Positions 43,141-54,695 of a stretch of DNA of 64,000 nt are shown here, piece by piece. Source of the stretch: an uncultured Bacilli bacterium (GTDB taxonomy: Bacteria; Bacillota_I; Bacilli_A; RF39; UBA660). How positions within the stretch are numbered: position 1 is the stretch's first letter; the number at the start of each line of letters is the position of its first letter. The notes under the pieces are model-generated. The model was not told where the DNA came from and made no database searches. It worked only from the letters and a program-made list of their open reading frames with translations. The stretch spans positions 149,515 to 213,514 of the forward strand of contig CAKPDF010000001.1 in assembly GCA_934148535.1 (NCBI GenBank), read 5' to 3'. Both the position numbers and the translations under genes were made by a program.

Positions 43141-43777
43141 ATGAATTAAATGTTGCTGTTGCACCTTTGCCGTTATTATCTTCAAATGTTACCGTTCCTA
43201 AAAAGTCCCCATAATCTTTTAAGTTTTGATTTGTATTTGTTTCACTTAACCATAATGCAAAATAGTATTCTTCACTTGCTCCCTTATTTAATTGTACTTG
43301 ATTTATTAGTATTGATTCTGTTTGTCCTAAATGTATATCGTTACTGTCTATTACTGTAGTACTATTACTTAATCTTGTCCATTTTAAATTAGAGTATACG
43401 CTACTTGTATTTTTGGCTTCTAATTTTATTTTTCCTCTTACTTTTAAATTTATTGTGCCAGTATTAGTAACAACTACTTTATATACTTGACATGATAAAT
43501 TTCCATTAGCATCTATGCAACTACTTTCTCCACCATTGCCTGATACTGCTTTAGATATTGCAGTATCTAGTAATGGTACTAATTTTAAATTACTCTTTGC
43601 TGCTGTCGGTGTTATTTTTGTTACATCTAATTCTAATTTAGGCTTTGCTGCATCTCCTGTTATTGTATTATTATTATTTGCACTAAATGCAAAATATGCA
43701 AAGGTATAACTTAATACCGATACTAATATAATTATTATTACTGATATGGATATTATGATTATATTTTTTTTATTCAT
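43139..43777 (-). CDS. TasA/camelysin-like surface protein, paralogue 5
   Basis: 212 aa. Signal region IILVSVLSYTFAYFAFSANN, then NTITGDAAKPKLELDV. The cysteine pair is CIDANGNLSC, followed by QVYKVVVTNTG. The C-terminal block is FALWLSETNTNQNLKDYG, then FLGTVTFEDNNGKGATATF. It has its own promoter (TTGAAA at 43817-43822, 17 bp, TATTAT at 43794-43799) and terminator. Together with paralogue 6 it lies directly downstream of the F1-like ATPase cluster. Confidence 0.65.
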   Translation of the reverse strand: MNKKNIIIISISVIIIILVSVLSYTFAYFAFSANNNNTITGDAAKPKLELDVTKITPTAAKSNLKLVPLLDTAISKAVSGNGGESSCIDANGNLSCQVYKVVVTNTGTINLKVRGKIKLEAKNTSSVYSNLKWTRLSNSTTVIDSNDIHLGQTESILINQVQLNKGASEEYYFALWLSETNTNQNLKDYGDFLGTVTFEDNNGKGATATFNS

Positions 43778-43837
43778 GTTACCACCTATATTAATAATAC
43801 TATAATTTTATTTTTTTTTCAACTTCATAACAAGAAA

Positions 43838-43864
43838 AAAATAGAAAACTTTGTTCCTATTTTC
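43838..43864 (-). terminator. Terminator of surface-protein paralogue 6
   Basis: Hairpin with AAAATAG and CTATTTT arms, inner AAC/GTT pairing, and TTTTTTTC on the minus strand. Confidence 0.65.
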
Positions 43865-43865
43865 A

Positions 43866-44528
43866 TTAACTTGTAAATGTTGATGTTAAACCTTTTCCAG
43901 ATGAATCTTTTACTATTACGTTACCAGTAAATGTGCCATAATCAGTGCTATTTTGATCAGTTCCTGTTTCGTTTATCCATACAACTATATAAAATACAAC
44001 ATTTCCATTCGGTGCCAATGTAGAAGTACCTACTAAGTTTGAAACTTCAGTTGCTGAAGCATTTACTGTACTTCCCAACGTTACCGCTGTATTACTTGTT
44101 GGATTTGCTGATACAGTTTTCCATCTTACATTTGTAAATTTAGAACCAGTACCATAAGCAAATGTTACCGTAGCCCCAACAGTTGCAGTAGCAGTACTCT
44201 TATTAGTTATTGTTATTGAGTATACTTGACATACTTTATTTGAATTTTTATCTACGCAACTATTTGCCATTGCATTTTTTAATCCAGCTTCATTTTGTGG
44301 TACTAATGGCCCTGTTGCTGAAGGCGATACCTTTGCTACAGCCAATGTCAAATCAGCTTTTGCTGCAGTACCATTAATTGTAGTGTTATTTGATGCACTA
44401 AATGCAAAATATGCAAATGTTCCACCAGATACTGCTGCTAAGACAACAAATACTCCTATTATAGTTAGCATGATATTTCTAAAATCATGTTCTTCTTCTT
44501 TAATTTTCTCTACTTTTTGTTCTTCCAT
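43866..44528 (-). CDS. TasA/camelysin-like surface protein, paralogue 6
   Basis: 220 aa. An unusually acidic/basic cytoplasmic start (MEEQKVEKIKEEEHDFRN) precedes the segment TIIGVFVVLAAVSGGTFAYF and the AFSASNNTTINGTAAKADL region. The cysteine pair is CVDKNSNKVC, followed by QVYSITITNKS. The C-terminal block is IVVWINETGTDQNSTDYG, then FTGNVIVKDSSGKGLTSTF. Its promoter (44552-44580) is separate from the ATPase genes 60 bp upstream, so co-regulation is not proven. Best viewed as an exported beta-sandwich fibre protein. Confidence 0.65.
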   Translation of the reverse strand: MEEQKVEKIKEEEHDFRNIMLTIIGVFVVLAAVSGGTFAYFAFSASNNTTINGTAAKADLTLAVAKVSPSATGPLVPQNEAGLKNAMANSCVDKNSNKVCQVYSITITNKSTATATVGATVTFAYGTGSKFTNVRWKTVSANPTSNTAVTLGSTVNASATEVSNLVGTSTLAPNGNVVFYIVVWINETGTDQNSTDYGTFTGNVIVKDSSGKGLTSTFTS

Positions 44529-44551
44529 TTTTGTTCCTCCTTATTTTCTTC

Positions 44552-44580
44552 ATTATACCAATAATTTATACATAAATCAA
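44552..44580 (-). promoter_or_regulatory. Promoter of surface-protein paralogue 6
   Basis: Minus-strand TTGATT (44575-44580), 17 bp, TATAAT (44552-44557). Confidence 0.7.
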
Positions 44581-44590
44581 TATTATTTTA

Positions 44591-45070
44591 TTAATTTATA
44601 AAAAGCGAATTAGCATCTATATTGATATTATCTTTTAATTGTTCTAACCCCATGTTAGGAATAAACAAATCCGGAAAATTTAATTTTATATCATAATAAC
44701 TATTTAATAATTTAATTTTACTATCAGTGTTTATTTCTTTTTTATTTATATCTTTTCTGATTATTTCTAGTTTCTTTCTAAAATTATCTAACTTATCTAT
44801 ATTGGGAATATCAATTAAATTTATTTCTATAGAATATTCTTTTAATTTATTATTTAAATTTTCTCTTTGTTCTAATCTGTTAGATAAAATACTAACTATT
44901 TTGTTTAATCTTTTTTCTTCTTCTTTTATATCAGACTTTGGAGTTATGTATTGTTTTAATTCTTCTAAATAATCTTTTGTTATATTCTTATCTATATTTT
45001 TTATTTCTTCTTTAATTTCGATACTTGGATTAACTTTCCACTTTTCTAAGATTACATTAAGATCATTCAT
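44591..45070 (-). CDS. Hypothetical helical protein at the end of the F1-like ATPase cluster
   Basis: 159 aa from the ATG at 45070 (ribosome site AGAGGTGAG; the open frame extends six codons further and overlaps the gamma-like gene). It is Lys/Glu/Asn-rich with several predicted helices or coiled coil (LKQYITPKSDIKEEEKRLNK, EQRENLNNKLKEYSIEIN). There is no signal peptide or membrane segment and no family I can name. Position next to the gamma-like gene suggests an accessory cytoplasmic component of the ATPase, but this is only inference. Confidence 0.65.
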   Translation of the reverse strand: MNDLNVILEKWKVNPSIEIKEEIKNIDKNITKDYLEELKQYITPKSDIKEEEKRLNKIVSILSNRLEQRENLNNKLKEYSIEINLIDIPNIDKLDNFRKKLEIIRKDINKKEINTDSKIKLLNSYYDIKLNFPDLFIPNMGLEQLKDNINIDANSLFIN

Positions 45071-45080
45071 ATACTCACCT

Positions 45081-45857
45081 CTATTCATCTAATATTTGCA
45101 TCTTTTTATAGTTTTCAACATTCTTTTTAACTGCTATTTCTGTCTTTTTACGGAACTCTTCATTTCTTTCTTCTTCTTCTAATTCTTCTATCTTATCTAA
45201 TGCCATTCTAGTAATTTGGTTTCTTTCCATATTTTCTGCTGCTTCGCTAATACATTCACACATTTTTAATTGATAACAAATATAGAAAGAAACCAAACTT
45301 TTTATCATCAAATCTAAATCTGTTTCTGCTACAAAATCTTTTCCTTCATAGTATTCTCCATTAAATTCTAAAGGAAATAAATTTATTTTCTTAAATTCAA
45401 ATGATGTTGATGAATAATAATGATTATAATATACATTTATTTCACTATAAGTCATATCTATTAGTGATTTATCTATATAATTTTCTATCTTATAAAAATC
45501 TTGTTGAAAGTTATCTTTATCTATTTTTATTACGGTTTTATCATCTTTATAAGATATTTTACTACCAATTATTATTTTATAGTTATCTGGGTTTTTATTA
45601 ATTGCTCTTCTAACCGCAGCATTAAAATCTCCGCAGAAGCCATAATCATTTGCAATATATATATCTAATATAGGATTATTTTTATCAGGTAATAATACTT
45701 TTTTATCTAGGACTAAATTCTTATTATATAAAATTGTGGTTAATATCTTAGTTATTTCTTCTCCTACTGTTAAGTATTTATCAGCAGTTTTTCTTGCTTT
45801 ATCTACTCTTAATAGAGAATGGAAATTCATAACTTTTACAACATTTTTTATTCTCAT
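45081..45857 (-). CDS. F1-like ATPase gamma-type subunit
   Basis: 258 aa. The N-terminal long helix (MRIKNVVKVMNFHSLLRVDK, ARKTADKYLTVGEEITKIL) and C-terminal helix (SEAAENMERNQITRMALDKI) would form the central shaft. Between them, DIYIANDYGFCGDFNAAVRRA matches the gamma-subunit block usually written as TSDRGLCGGFN. It is diverged and slightly short of the usual 285 aa. The start is the ATG after AGGGTGAT; three codons of upstream frame are dropped. It sits between the multi-TM protein and the hypothetical helical protein. Confidence 0.75.
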   Translation of the reverse strand: MRIKNVVKVMNFHSLLRVDKARKTADKYLTVGEEITKILTTILYNKNLVLDKKVLLPDKNNPILDIYIANDYGFCGDFNAAVRRAINKNPDNYKIIIGSKISYKDDKTVIKIDKDNFQQDFYKIENYIDKSLIDMTYSEINVYYNHYYSSTSFEFKKINLFPLEFNGEYYEGKDFVAETDLDLMIKSLVSFYICYQLKMCECISEAAENMERNQITRMALDKIEELEEEERNEEFRKKTEIAVKKNVENYKKMQILDE

Positions 45858-45867
45858 AATTATCACC

Positions 45868-46404
45868 CTAGACTTTATATTTTGCTTTATTCTTTATATG
45901 TTTATTTTTTACTACTATATTATTAATCGTTTTAGTAAAACTCCATGCATAATATAACACTGCAAATATTATTAATAATGCTTCTACTGCCATTACTATA
46001 TAAGGAGGATTGTTAGTAGTTAATTCTACATATAGCATATATATTACTTGTATTAAAGAACAACTTACTATTGTAGATAACATACTAAATATTACTCCTT
46101 TAGAATCATCTAATACAATATTTGAAATTAATAAAAGAATTAAAGTGAATACTATATATATAACATTTATACCACAGAAATTTAATGTCCACCATATTAA
46201 GAATGTAAAGTTTATAGTAAGAGATGATATTGCTACTAATGATTTAGTATCCATATTAAGAAATAATCCATATAATTTTATTTTACTATCATCTAATTTA
46301 AATTTTTTACAAAATATACTTAAAACTACGCCAAGTGAGAAAAGTAAAAGTATTGCTACTAAGATATAATTTACTAGACCTGATACTATTTCGGTATTAC
46401 TCAT
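45868..46404 (-). CDS. Unknown 4-5 TM membrane protein in the F1-like ATPase cluster
   Basis: 178 aa with hydrophobic segments around LVNYILVAILLLFSLGVVLS, LVAISSLTINFTFLIWWTL, VIYIVFTLILLLISNIVL, FSMLSTIVSCSLIQVIYMLY and IVMAVEALLIIFAVLYYAWS. It occupies the cluster position where a membrane stator might be expected but does not resemble subunit a: it contains no arginine at all, so the essential TM Arg of subunit a is absent. The C-terminus is Lys-rich. I do not recognise a family. Two bases separate it from the epsilon-like gene. Confidence 0.75.
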   Translation of the reverse strand: MSNTEIVSGLVNYILVAILLLFSLGVVLSIFCKKFKLDDSKIKLYGLFLNMDTKSLVAISSLTINFTFLIWWTLNFCGINVIYIVFTLILLLISNIVLDDSKGVIFSMLSTIVSCSLIQVIYMLYVELTTNNPPYIVMAVEALLIIFAVLYYAWSFTKTINNIVVKNKHIKNKAKYKV

Positions 46405-46405
46405 T

Positions 46406-49324
<2,919 letters not shown>

Positions 49325-49325
49325 A

Positions 49326-50098
49326 TTATACATTCCTTTCATTCAAACTATAATCATAAATTTTATTTTTATATATTATTCTTATCCCTTTATATATGTC
49401 TTTAGCATACTTAGTTTTTATGTACTTACTTAAATTATCATAATTATCTTGTTTATTTCCTACATAAATTGTTATATATGGATTGTTTAAATCTAGTAAT
49501 TCTGTTATATAATCAATAAATCCTTCTATTGATGTTTTATTGTTTAGTGATTTATATATTTCATATATTTGATATTCTTTACTATCTAAATAACTTTTTA
49601 ATTTTTCTTCTAGTAAATCATTTGGTAATAACTTTAATTCATAAATTTTATCAGGGCTAAATTTATTTCTTAAATCCATACAAAATTCATAGTTCTCAAT
49701 ATTAACTGGGATACTTAAGAAAATAGAAATTAATTTATTATAATCAATATTAAACTCTGTTTCTAATTTTCTATTTAATTCGAAGATATTTTTATCTTGA
49801 TATTTTGTCTCATTTAAAAGATTTATGATGTTATAATCAAACTCATAATTATTTTGAGGCAAACCTGCCACATTTCCTTCATTATTCTTTAATTCTTTAT
49901 CCTTTAACTTTTTATCTATTTGATTTAATTTAGTTTCTTTCTCATCAATCAAATAGTCATATTCTTGTAATTTATCTACAAAGTATGATTTTGTTTGAGC
50001 ATTTATTTTGTTCACTGTGCTTTTTAAAATCATGAACATAACAAAAACAAGTGCTAAAATTAATACACAAACAAATAAGAATATTAATACTGTACTCA

Positions 50099-50099
<1 letters not shown>
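49326..50099 (-). CDS. Fused b/delta-like peripheral stalk subunit
   Basis: 257 aa. One N-terminal membrane helix (VLIFLFVCVLILALVFVMFM) is followed by a charged coiled-coil (DKLQEYDYLIDEKETKLNQI) as in subunit b. The C-terminal third ends KDIYKGIRIIYKNKIYDYSL, which parallels the delta/OSCP end (IGG-IRI--G--V-D-S). This gives a b-delta fusion, known in principle from mycobacteria. It overlaps the c-like gene by one base and ends two bases before the alpha-like gene. The assignment is by architecture; identity is low. Confidence 0.6.
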
Positions 50100-50410
<311 letters not shown>

Positions 50411-50477
50411 TTACTCCCAAGTATTATTTTATGGTAAAATTACAATACATTTTAGTTATATTTTAACTTTCTAGACG

Positions 50478-50511
50478 CAAAAAAAACACCAATTATTTAT
50501 TAGTGCTTTTC
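50478..50511 (-). terminator. Terminator of the AAA/DUF4143 gene
   Basis: Minus strand GCACTAA / TTGGTGT stem with one wobble, followed by TTTTTTTG. Confidence 0.7.
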
Positions 50512-50518
50512 TCATATT

Positions 50519-51838
50519 TTATTTTGTTAATTTCTTAATTAAGAAGGTAGCATATAATGGAATAGATTTAATTTTTGTTGTTTGATTATATCCAAAATCT
50601 TTAGTACTAATTCTTATCATATATTTAGGTGAATACAATTCATTATATACATTTAAACTCTTTGATTGTGTATGATTATCCGCTTTAACTTCAATAGGAA
50701 TTATTCCATCATTTGCTGTCGTAATCAAAAAGTCAACTTCTGAATCTCTACTTCCTTTCCAATATATTAAATCTAATCCACTAGATTTTAATTGATTTGC
50801 TACATAATTTTCTGTAATTATTCCTTTATATATTTTCATGTCATCTAAAATAATTGTTTTAGTATCATTATTTACTAATCTGTTAAAAATACCTACATCA
50901 GAATAGTATACTTTAAATGTATCTTCATCAACAAATCCTAATAAAGGCTTTTGTGGTAATTTAACACATTTACATATTTGTACCATACTACTTTCAACTA
51001 ACCAATCCAAGGGTAGGGAATATTCTCTTGATTTTGCATCGCTAGCAATAACAGAATATTGAAATTTTTTAGATGCATTTTGAAGTTGAGTAGATAATGA
51101 ATTATATATATTTCTTATTTTTAATGTTTCTGCTGGATTAGTTACATGACTATTCATGTCATTTTTATAATCTTCTATAATATCATTTAACTTAGATAAA
51201 TCATAATTATAATAATCATCATTGCATTCTAACAGAGCATTCACACTATCAGGCATTCCACCCGACAACAAGTATTTTCTATAATACTCTAATGCTTTAT
51301 TATGAATTAATCCCATTGATTCATTCTTATCAAAACATTCAGTAATTCTGTCTATTAAAGGTTGCTTGCCTGCTGCCATTAGAAATTCTTCAAAGTCCAT
51401 AGGATACATATATAGTCTTGAAATTTTTCCAACTGGAAATGGCTTATTTAATCTGGCTAACTTTACTCCTAATAATGAACCAGCACATATCACTCTTACA
51501 TTACTATGCTTTTCATTGAAGAATTTTAATTCAGAAATTAATTCTTCACTTACTTGAATTTCATCAATAAATAATATGCTATCTTCTTTGTCAAAGTCAA
51601 AATCTAACAATAACTTTAAATCGTTATATTTCTTTTCGGATGAATCAGTTGATTTATACAATTTAACAACGTCTGTATCTTCTAATAGATTAACTTTTTT
51701 ATAATTTTTAAATTCATTTTTACAAAATTCATCAATAATATATGTCTTTCCACATTGTCTTACTCCTAAGATAATTAATGGCTTGAATTTTTTTGTATTT
51801 TTCCATTCTAATAAGTCTTGATAAATCTTTCTTTTCAT
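50519..51838 (-). CDS. AAA_14/DUF4143 family ATPase
   Basis: 439 aa. The N-terminal P-loop ATPase domain has LIILGVRQCGKTYIIDEF (Walker A) and SILFIDEIQVSEELISEL (Walker B), with VRVICAGSLLGV as sensor. The C-terminal DUF4143 half ends in a PD-(D/E)xK-like fold: YWKGSRDSEVDFLI and IIPIEVKADNHTQS. These genes are scattered, often horizontally acquired, in gut bacteria; function is unknown, with links to defence or mobile elements proposed. The ATG lies next to three 33-bp repeats. Terminator follows. Confidence 0.88.
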   Translation of the reverse strand: MKRKIYQDLLEWKNTKKFKPLIILGVRQCGKTYIIDEFCKNEFKNYKKVNLLEDTDVVKLYKSTDSSEKKYNDLKLLLDFDFDKEDSILFIDEIQVSEELISELKFFNEKHSNVRVICAGSLLGVKLARLNKPFPVGKISRLYMYPMDFEEFLMAAGKQPLIDRITECFDKNESMGLIHNKALEYYRKYLLSGGMPDSVNALLECNDDYYNYDLSKLNDIIEDYKNDMNSHVTNPAETLKIRNIYNSLSTQLQNASKKFQYSVIASDAKSREYSLPLDWLVESSMVQICKCVKLPQKPLLGFVDEDTFKVYYSDVGIFNRLVNNDTKTIILDDMKIYKGIITENYVANQLKSSGLDLIYWKGSRDSEVDFLITTANDGIIPIEVKADNHTQSKSLNVYNELYSPKYMIRISTKDFGYNQTTKIKSIPLYATFLIKKLTK

Positions 51839-51875
51839 AACATATCATCTCCAATCAACATAATTATAACACCAT

Positions 51876-51965
51876 TTACACCTTTTTGCACCCACTTTTT
51901 GTTTTGATTTACACCTTTTTGCACCCACTTTTCACTCTTACTTACACCTTTTTGTACCCACTTTT
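51876..51965. repeat. Three direct repeats with 33-bp period upstream of the AAA/DUF4143 gene
   Basis: The unit TTACACCTTTTTGCACCCAC (start points 51876, 51909, 51942; third copy has TGTACCC) is followed by a variable 13-base spacer that keeps the period at exactly 33 bp. The copies lie between the trxB-like gene's terminator and the ATG of the AAA ATPase. They look like tandem binding sites on one DNA face (about three helical turns) or iterons. Confidence 0.85.
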
Positions 51966-51999
51966 AATTTTTTCAACTTTTCACTATGCTATTTTATAC

Positions 52000-52028
52000 C
52001 AAAAAGCACCAATTATTATTAGTGCTTT
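52000..52028 (-). terminator. Terminator downstream of the thioredoxin-reductase-like gene
   Basis: Arms AAAGCACCAA (52003-52012) and TTAGTGCTTT (52019-52028), one wobble; minus strand continues TTTGG. Very similar hairpin to the one at 50478-50511. Confidence 0.6.
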
Positions 52029-52108
52029 ATACAATTATTTTGCATACTAGATTATTTATATAGTTAGTATCTAAAGAACCTATATAATGTATTGTAATTA
52101 TATAATAC

Positions 52109-52990
52109 TTACTTTATATCATTTATTATATTAATAGCCGCTACAGTAGCATCTGAAGTCGCTGTTGTCAGTTGATATACATCTTTTTTTATTACATCTC
52201 CTATAGCATAAACTTTATCAATACTTGTATGATAGTTTTTATCAACTATTATGTATCCATTATCTTTTTCTACTTCAAATAATTCACTATTTGGAATCCA
52301 ACCAATTGCTAAAAATACTCCACTTGCTAATAATGTTTCACCATTATCTAAAGCAACTGATTTTAAACTATCATTTTCTATATTATATTTTTTTATATTA
52401 GCATTATAAATTATATTTACATTATTTTTATCTTCTAATCTATTTAATAATATTTTCTCTGCTCTTAAGTTATCATTTCTATAAATTATTGTCACTTTCT
52501 TACATATGTTAGATAAATATATTGCATCTGTTACAGCAGTATTAGAACCTCCTACCACTATTACATCTTTATCTTTAAAGAAATATCCATCACAATTAGC
52601 ACAAAAACTAATGCCATTACCAATTAATTTTTCTTCATTTTCTATATTTAATCTTTTTTCACTTCTACCTGTTGCTATTATTATATATTTAGTTTTTATA
52701 TTATGATTAGTAGTAATTATATTTTTATTTTCTAAATCTATTTTTTTTATACTTTCAAATATATATTCTACATTTAAGTTATTTACAGAAGTATATATAT
52801 TAGTTGCTAAATCCACACTATTGATTTGGTGATAACCTGGATAATTTTCTATATCATACCCTTTTTGTAGTACTCCTCCTGGAGCATTATTTTCTATTAT
52901 CAAAGTATTTAATCCTGCTCTTTTTAGATATATTGCAGAAGTCATTCCTGCTATACCAGATCCTATTACTACTACATCATATTCTGTCAT
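52109..52990 (-). CDS. trxB: Thioredoxin reductase-like FAD/NAD(P) oxidoreductase
   Basis: 293 aa. FAD-binding Rossmann motif VVIGSGIAGMTSAIYLKRAG, redox pair in GISFCANCDGYFF (CxxC), second nucleotide-binding motif VIVVGGSNTAVTDAIYL, and the FAD end motif VYAIGDVIKKDVYQLTTATS. It transfers electrons from NADPH to thioredoxin or a related partner. Slightly shorter than classical TrxB (about 310 aa). It overlaps lgt by 14 bp; lgt-trxB pairing is common in Bacillota. Ferredoxin-dependent homologues cannot be excluded. Confidence 0.88.
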   Translation of the reverse strand: MTEYDVVVIGSGIAGMTSAIYLKRAGLNTLIIENNAPGGVLQKGYDIENYPGYHQINSVDLATNIYTSVNNLNVEYIFESIKKIDLENKNIITTNHNIKTKYIIIATGRSEKRLNIENEEKLIGNGISFCANCDGYFFKDKDVIVVGGSNTAVTDAIYLSNICKKVTIIYRNDNLRAEKILLNRLEDKNNVNIIYNANIKKYNIENDSLKSVALDNGETLLASGVFLAIGWIPNSELFEVEKDNGYIIVDKNYHTSIDKVYAIGDVIKKDVYQLTTATSDATVAAINIINDIK

Positions 52991-53783
52991 TATTATTTCT
53001 AACCTCCCCGTTTATTGTTTTATTTCTATTAATTTTATTTAAAATAAGGCCTACTAATCCTATAATTATTAAAATTAATGATACTATTTGACTCACTTTA
53101 ACCCCTAAGAAATAAAGACTATCTGTACGAAAACTTTCTATTATAATTCTTCCTAATCCATACCATAAGAAATAAAATGATACTTGTGTTCCATCTTTTT
53201 TACTTCTTTTTCTAATTAGCATTAATATTATAAATCCTATTAGGCACCAGATAGATTCATATAAAAACATTGGCTGATAATAAGAACCGTCTATATACAT
53301 TCCATCTATTATAAATTGTGGTAAATGAAGACTATGAAGAAAAGTTAAACTTGTTTTGGGACCATATGCTTCCATATTAAAGAAATTCCCCCATCTTCCT
53401 ATGGCTTGGCCTAGTATTAATGATGGTGCTAAAATATCTAATGTTTCTATAAATGATTTATCGTATTTTTTGCATTGATATAAAATTACTAATATAGCAG
53501 TAATTACTGCTCCATATATAGCAAGTCCACCTTCCCATATTTTAAATATTGATAATAAGTCATTTTTGTAAACATCAAAATTAAATATTACATAATATAT
53601 TCTTGCTCCTATAATTGAAGTAGGTATTAATATAAAAATTAAATCTGTTATAAATGTTTGTCCTGTAGTTTTGTTCTTGGCATATTTTACCGCTATGAAA
53701 CTTCCTATTACTACTGCTAATAAAATTAAAAAAGAATACCAATAAATATTAAAGCTACCTATACTAAACAATACTCTATTCAT
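52977..53783 (-). CDS. lgt: Prolipoprotein diacylglyceryl transferase
   Basis: 268 aa, seven membrane segments. Signature AIGRWGNFFNMEAYG, with the family Arg and Asn, and the later GLGRIIIESFRTDSLYF. The enzyme attaches diacylglycerol to lipobox cysteines, for example of the lipoprotein at 251-769. The start is the ATG at 53783, eight bases after GGAGG; the ATG at 53789 is too close to the ribosome site. It is in an overlapping operon with the holin-like protein upstream and trxB downstream. Confidence 0.95.
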   Translation of the reverse strand: MNRVLFSIGSFNIYWYSFLILLAVVIGSFIAVKYAKNKTTGQTFITDLIFILIPTSIIGARIYYVIFNFDVYKNDLLSIFKIWEGGLAIYGAVITAILVILYQCKKYDKSFIETLDILAPSLILGQAIGRWGNFFNMEAYGPKTSLTFLHSLHLPQFIIDGMYIDGSYYQPMFLYESIWCLIGFIILMLIRKRSKKDGTQVSFYFLWYGLGRIIIESFRTDSLYFLGVKVSQIVSLILIIIGLVGLILNKINRNKTINGEVRNNNDRI

Positions 53784-54228
53784 CAGCATCCCTCCTCATA
53801 TTGATAATCGGTTTTATTATTAATCCTTCTACAAAAATATTTAATAGTGATATTAATATTGCTATAATAAATGGGATTATTATTCCATGTATTTGAAAGT
53901 TATTTCCTAATATAAAACTTGTTATATATAATATTAATACATTTATTAAGGGATAAAATAATCCTAAGGTTAAAGCAGTTATTGGTAAGGTTAAATATAC
54001 TAGGATTGGCTTTATAGTTTGATTTAATATATATATTATAATAGATGCTAAAAGTGCATATAATCCAAAATATTTATTATTTATTATAAGAGATTTTTTA
54101 AATAATATTGATACTATTATTAGCACTAAAGCATATCCTAACATATATATTAGCCATTCTATTAATTTAGTTAGATTATTTTTCTTTTTATCAGTAGTAA
54201 CGCATTCTACTATTATTCTTTTTTTCAT
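53776..54228 (-). CDS. Phage holin family IV/DUF-type four-TM membrane protein
   Basis: 150 aa with four membrane segments: LIEWLIYMLGYALVLIIVSI, FGLYALLASIIIYILN, PILVYLTLPITALTLGLFYP with a short continuation, and IIIPFIIAILISLLNIFVEG. The pattern KPILVYLTLPI--LTLGLF is typical of the small 'phage holin family' proteins related to B. subtilis YvlD. Function is unknown; membrane quality control has been suggested for relatives. The start at 54228 follows AAGGAAGTG; the frame extends 15 codons further without support. Confidence 0.75.
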   Translation of the reverse strand: MKKRIIVECVTTDKKKNNLTKLIEWLIYMLGYALVLIIVSILFKKSLIINNKYFGLYALLASIIIYILNQTIKPILVYLTLPITALTLGLFYPLINVLILYITSFILGNNFQIHGIIIPFIIAILISLLNIFVEGLIIKPIINMRRDADE

Positions 54229-54268
54229 TTTGCACTTCCTTATACTTTTTATATTATAGCATAATAGG

Positions 54269-54296
54269 CACATAAAATAAAGTATTACATATACTA
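54269..54296 (+). promoter_or_regulatory. Possible mother-cell sigma (sigma-K-like) promoter
   Basis: CACA (54269-54272) with 15-16 bp to CATATACTA (54288-54296), fitting AC-N16-CATANNNTA. The following gene looks like a coat protein. Short consensus in AT-rich DNA, so chance is possible. Confidence 0.35.
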
Positions 54297-54320
54297 AAAT
54301 TGAAAGAGTTGGTGTTACAT

Positions 54321-54596
54321 ATGAATAATGATAGAGATTCTCAATACTTTGGATATGGATATGGCATGGGCTACAATCCTAATATGATGCCTAATAATAA
54401 TATGCCTTTTATGAATAATAATATTCCTAGTGGTAATAATTATATGAGTAATTGGAGTCAAGATATTAATAATCGTATTGATAAATTAGAAAGAAAAGTT
54501 AATAGATTAGAGCAAAGAATTACTAGATTAGAAACTCCTTATCAAAATAGTAATAGTTATAATAATGAACCTGATAGTAATATGTATATGATGTAA
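54321..54596 (+). CDS. Small Asn/Met/Tyr-rich protein with a coiled coil, spore-coat-like
   Basis: 91 aa from the ATG at 54321. The first half is low complexity (GYGYGMGYNPNMMPNNNMPF), then a heptad coiled coil (NRIDKLERKVNRLEQRITRL) and a Tyr/Asn-rich tail. This composition resembles small spore coat or inner-coat proteins. It is a plus-strand single gene with a clear terminator and a possible sigma-K-type promoter. No family is assigned; the spore link is inferred from composition and from sigE/spoIIGA elsewhere in the window. Confidence 0.6.
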   Translation: MNNDRDSQYFGYGYGMGYNPNMMPNNNMPFMNNNIPSGNNYMSNWSQDINNRIDKLERKVNRLEQRITRLETPYQNSNSYNNEPDSNMYMM

Positions 54597-54625
54597 AAGA
54601 GAATAGATTTTTATTCTCTTTTTTA
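54595..54625 (+). terminator. Terminator of the coiled-coil gene
   Basis: Perfect 11-bp arms AAAAGAGAATA (54595-54605) and TATTCTCTTTT (54612-54622), then TT. Confidence 0.9.
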
Positions 54626-54695
54626 ATATTTATTTTACTTAAGTAACTTAAATATATTAGATTATATTTATAAATAGTGATGTATTGTAATCCTA

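Noticed and set aside
51845..51968. Periodic peptide (KWVQKGV repeats) on the minus strand over the 33-bp repeats
   Set aside because: The frame has no start codon or ribosome site and is closed by TAA just upstream; the 33-bp period is a multiple of three by chance.
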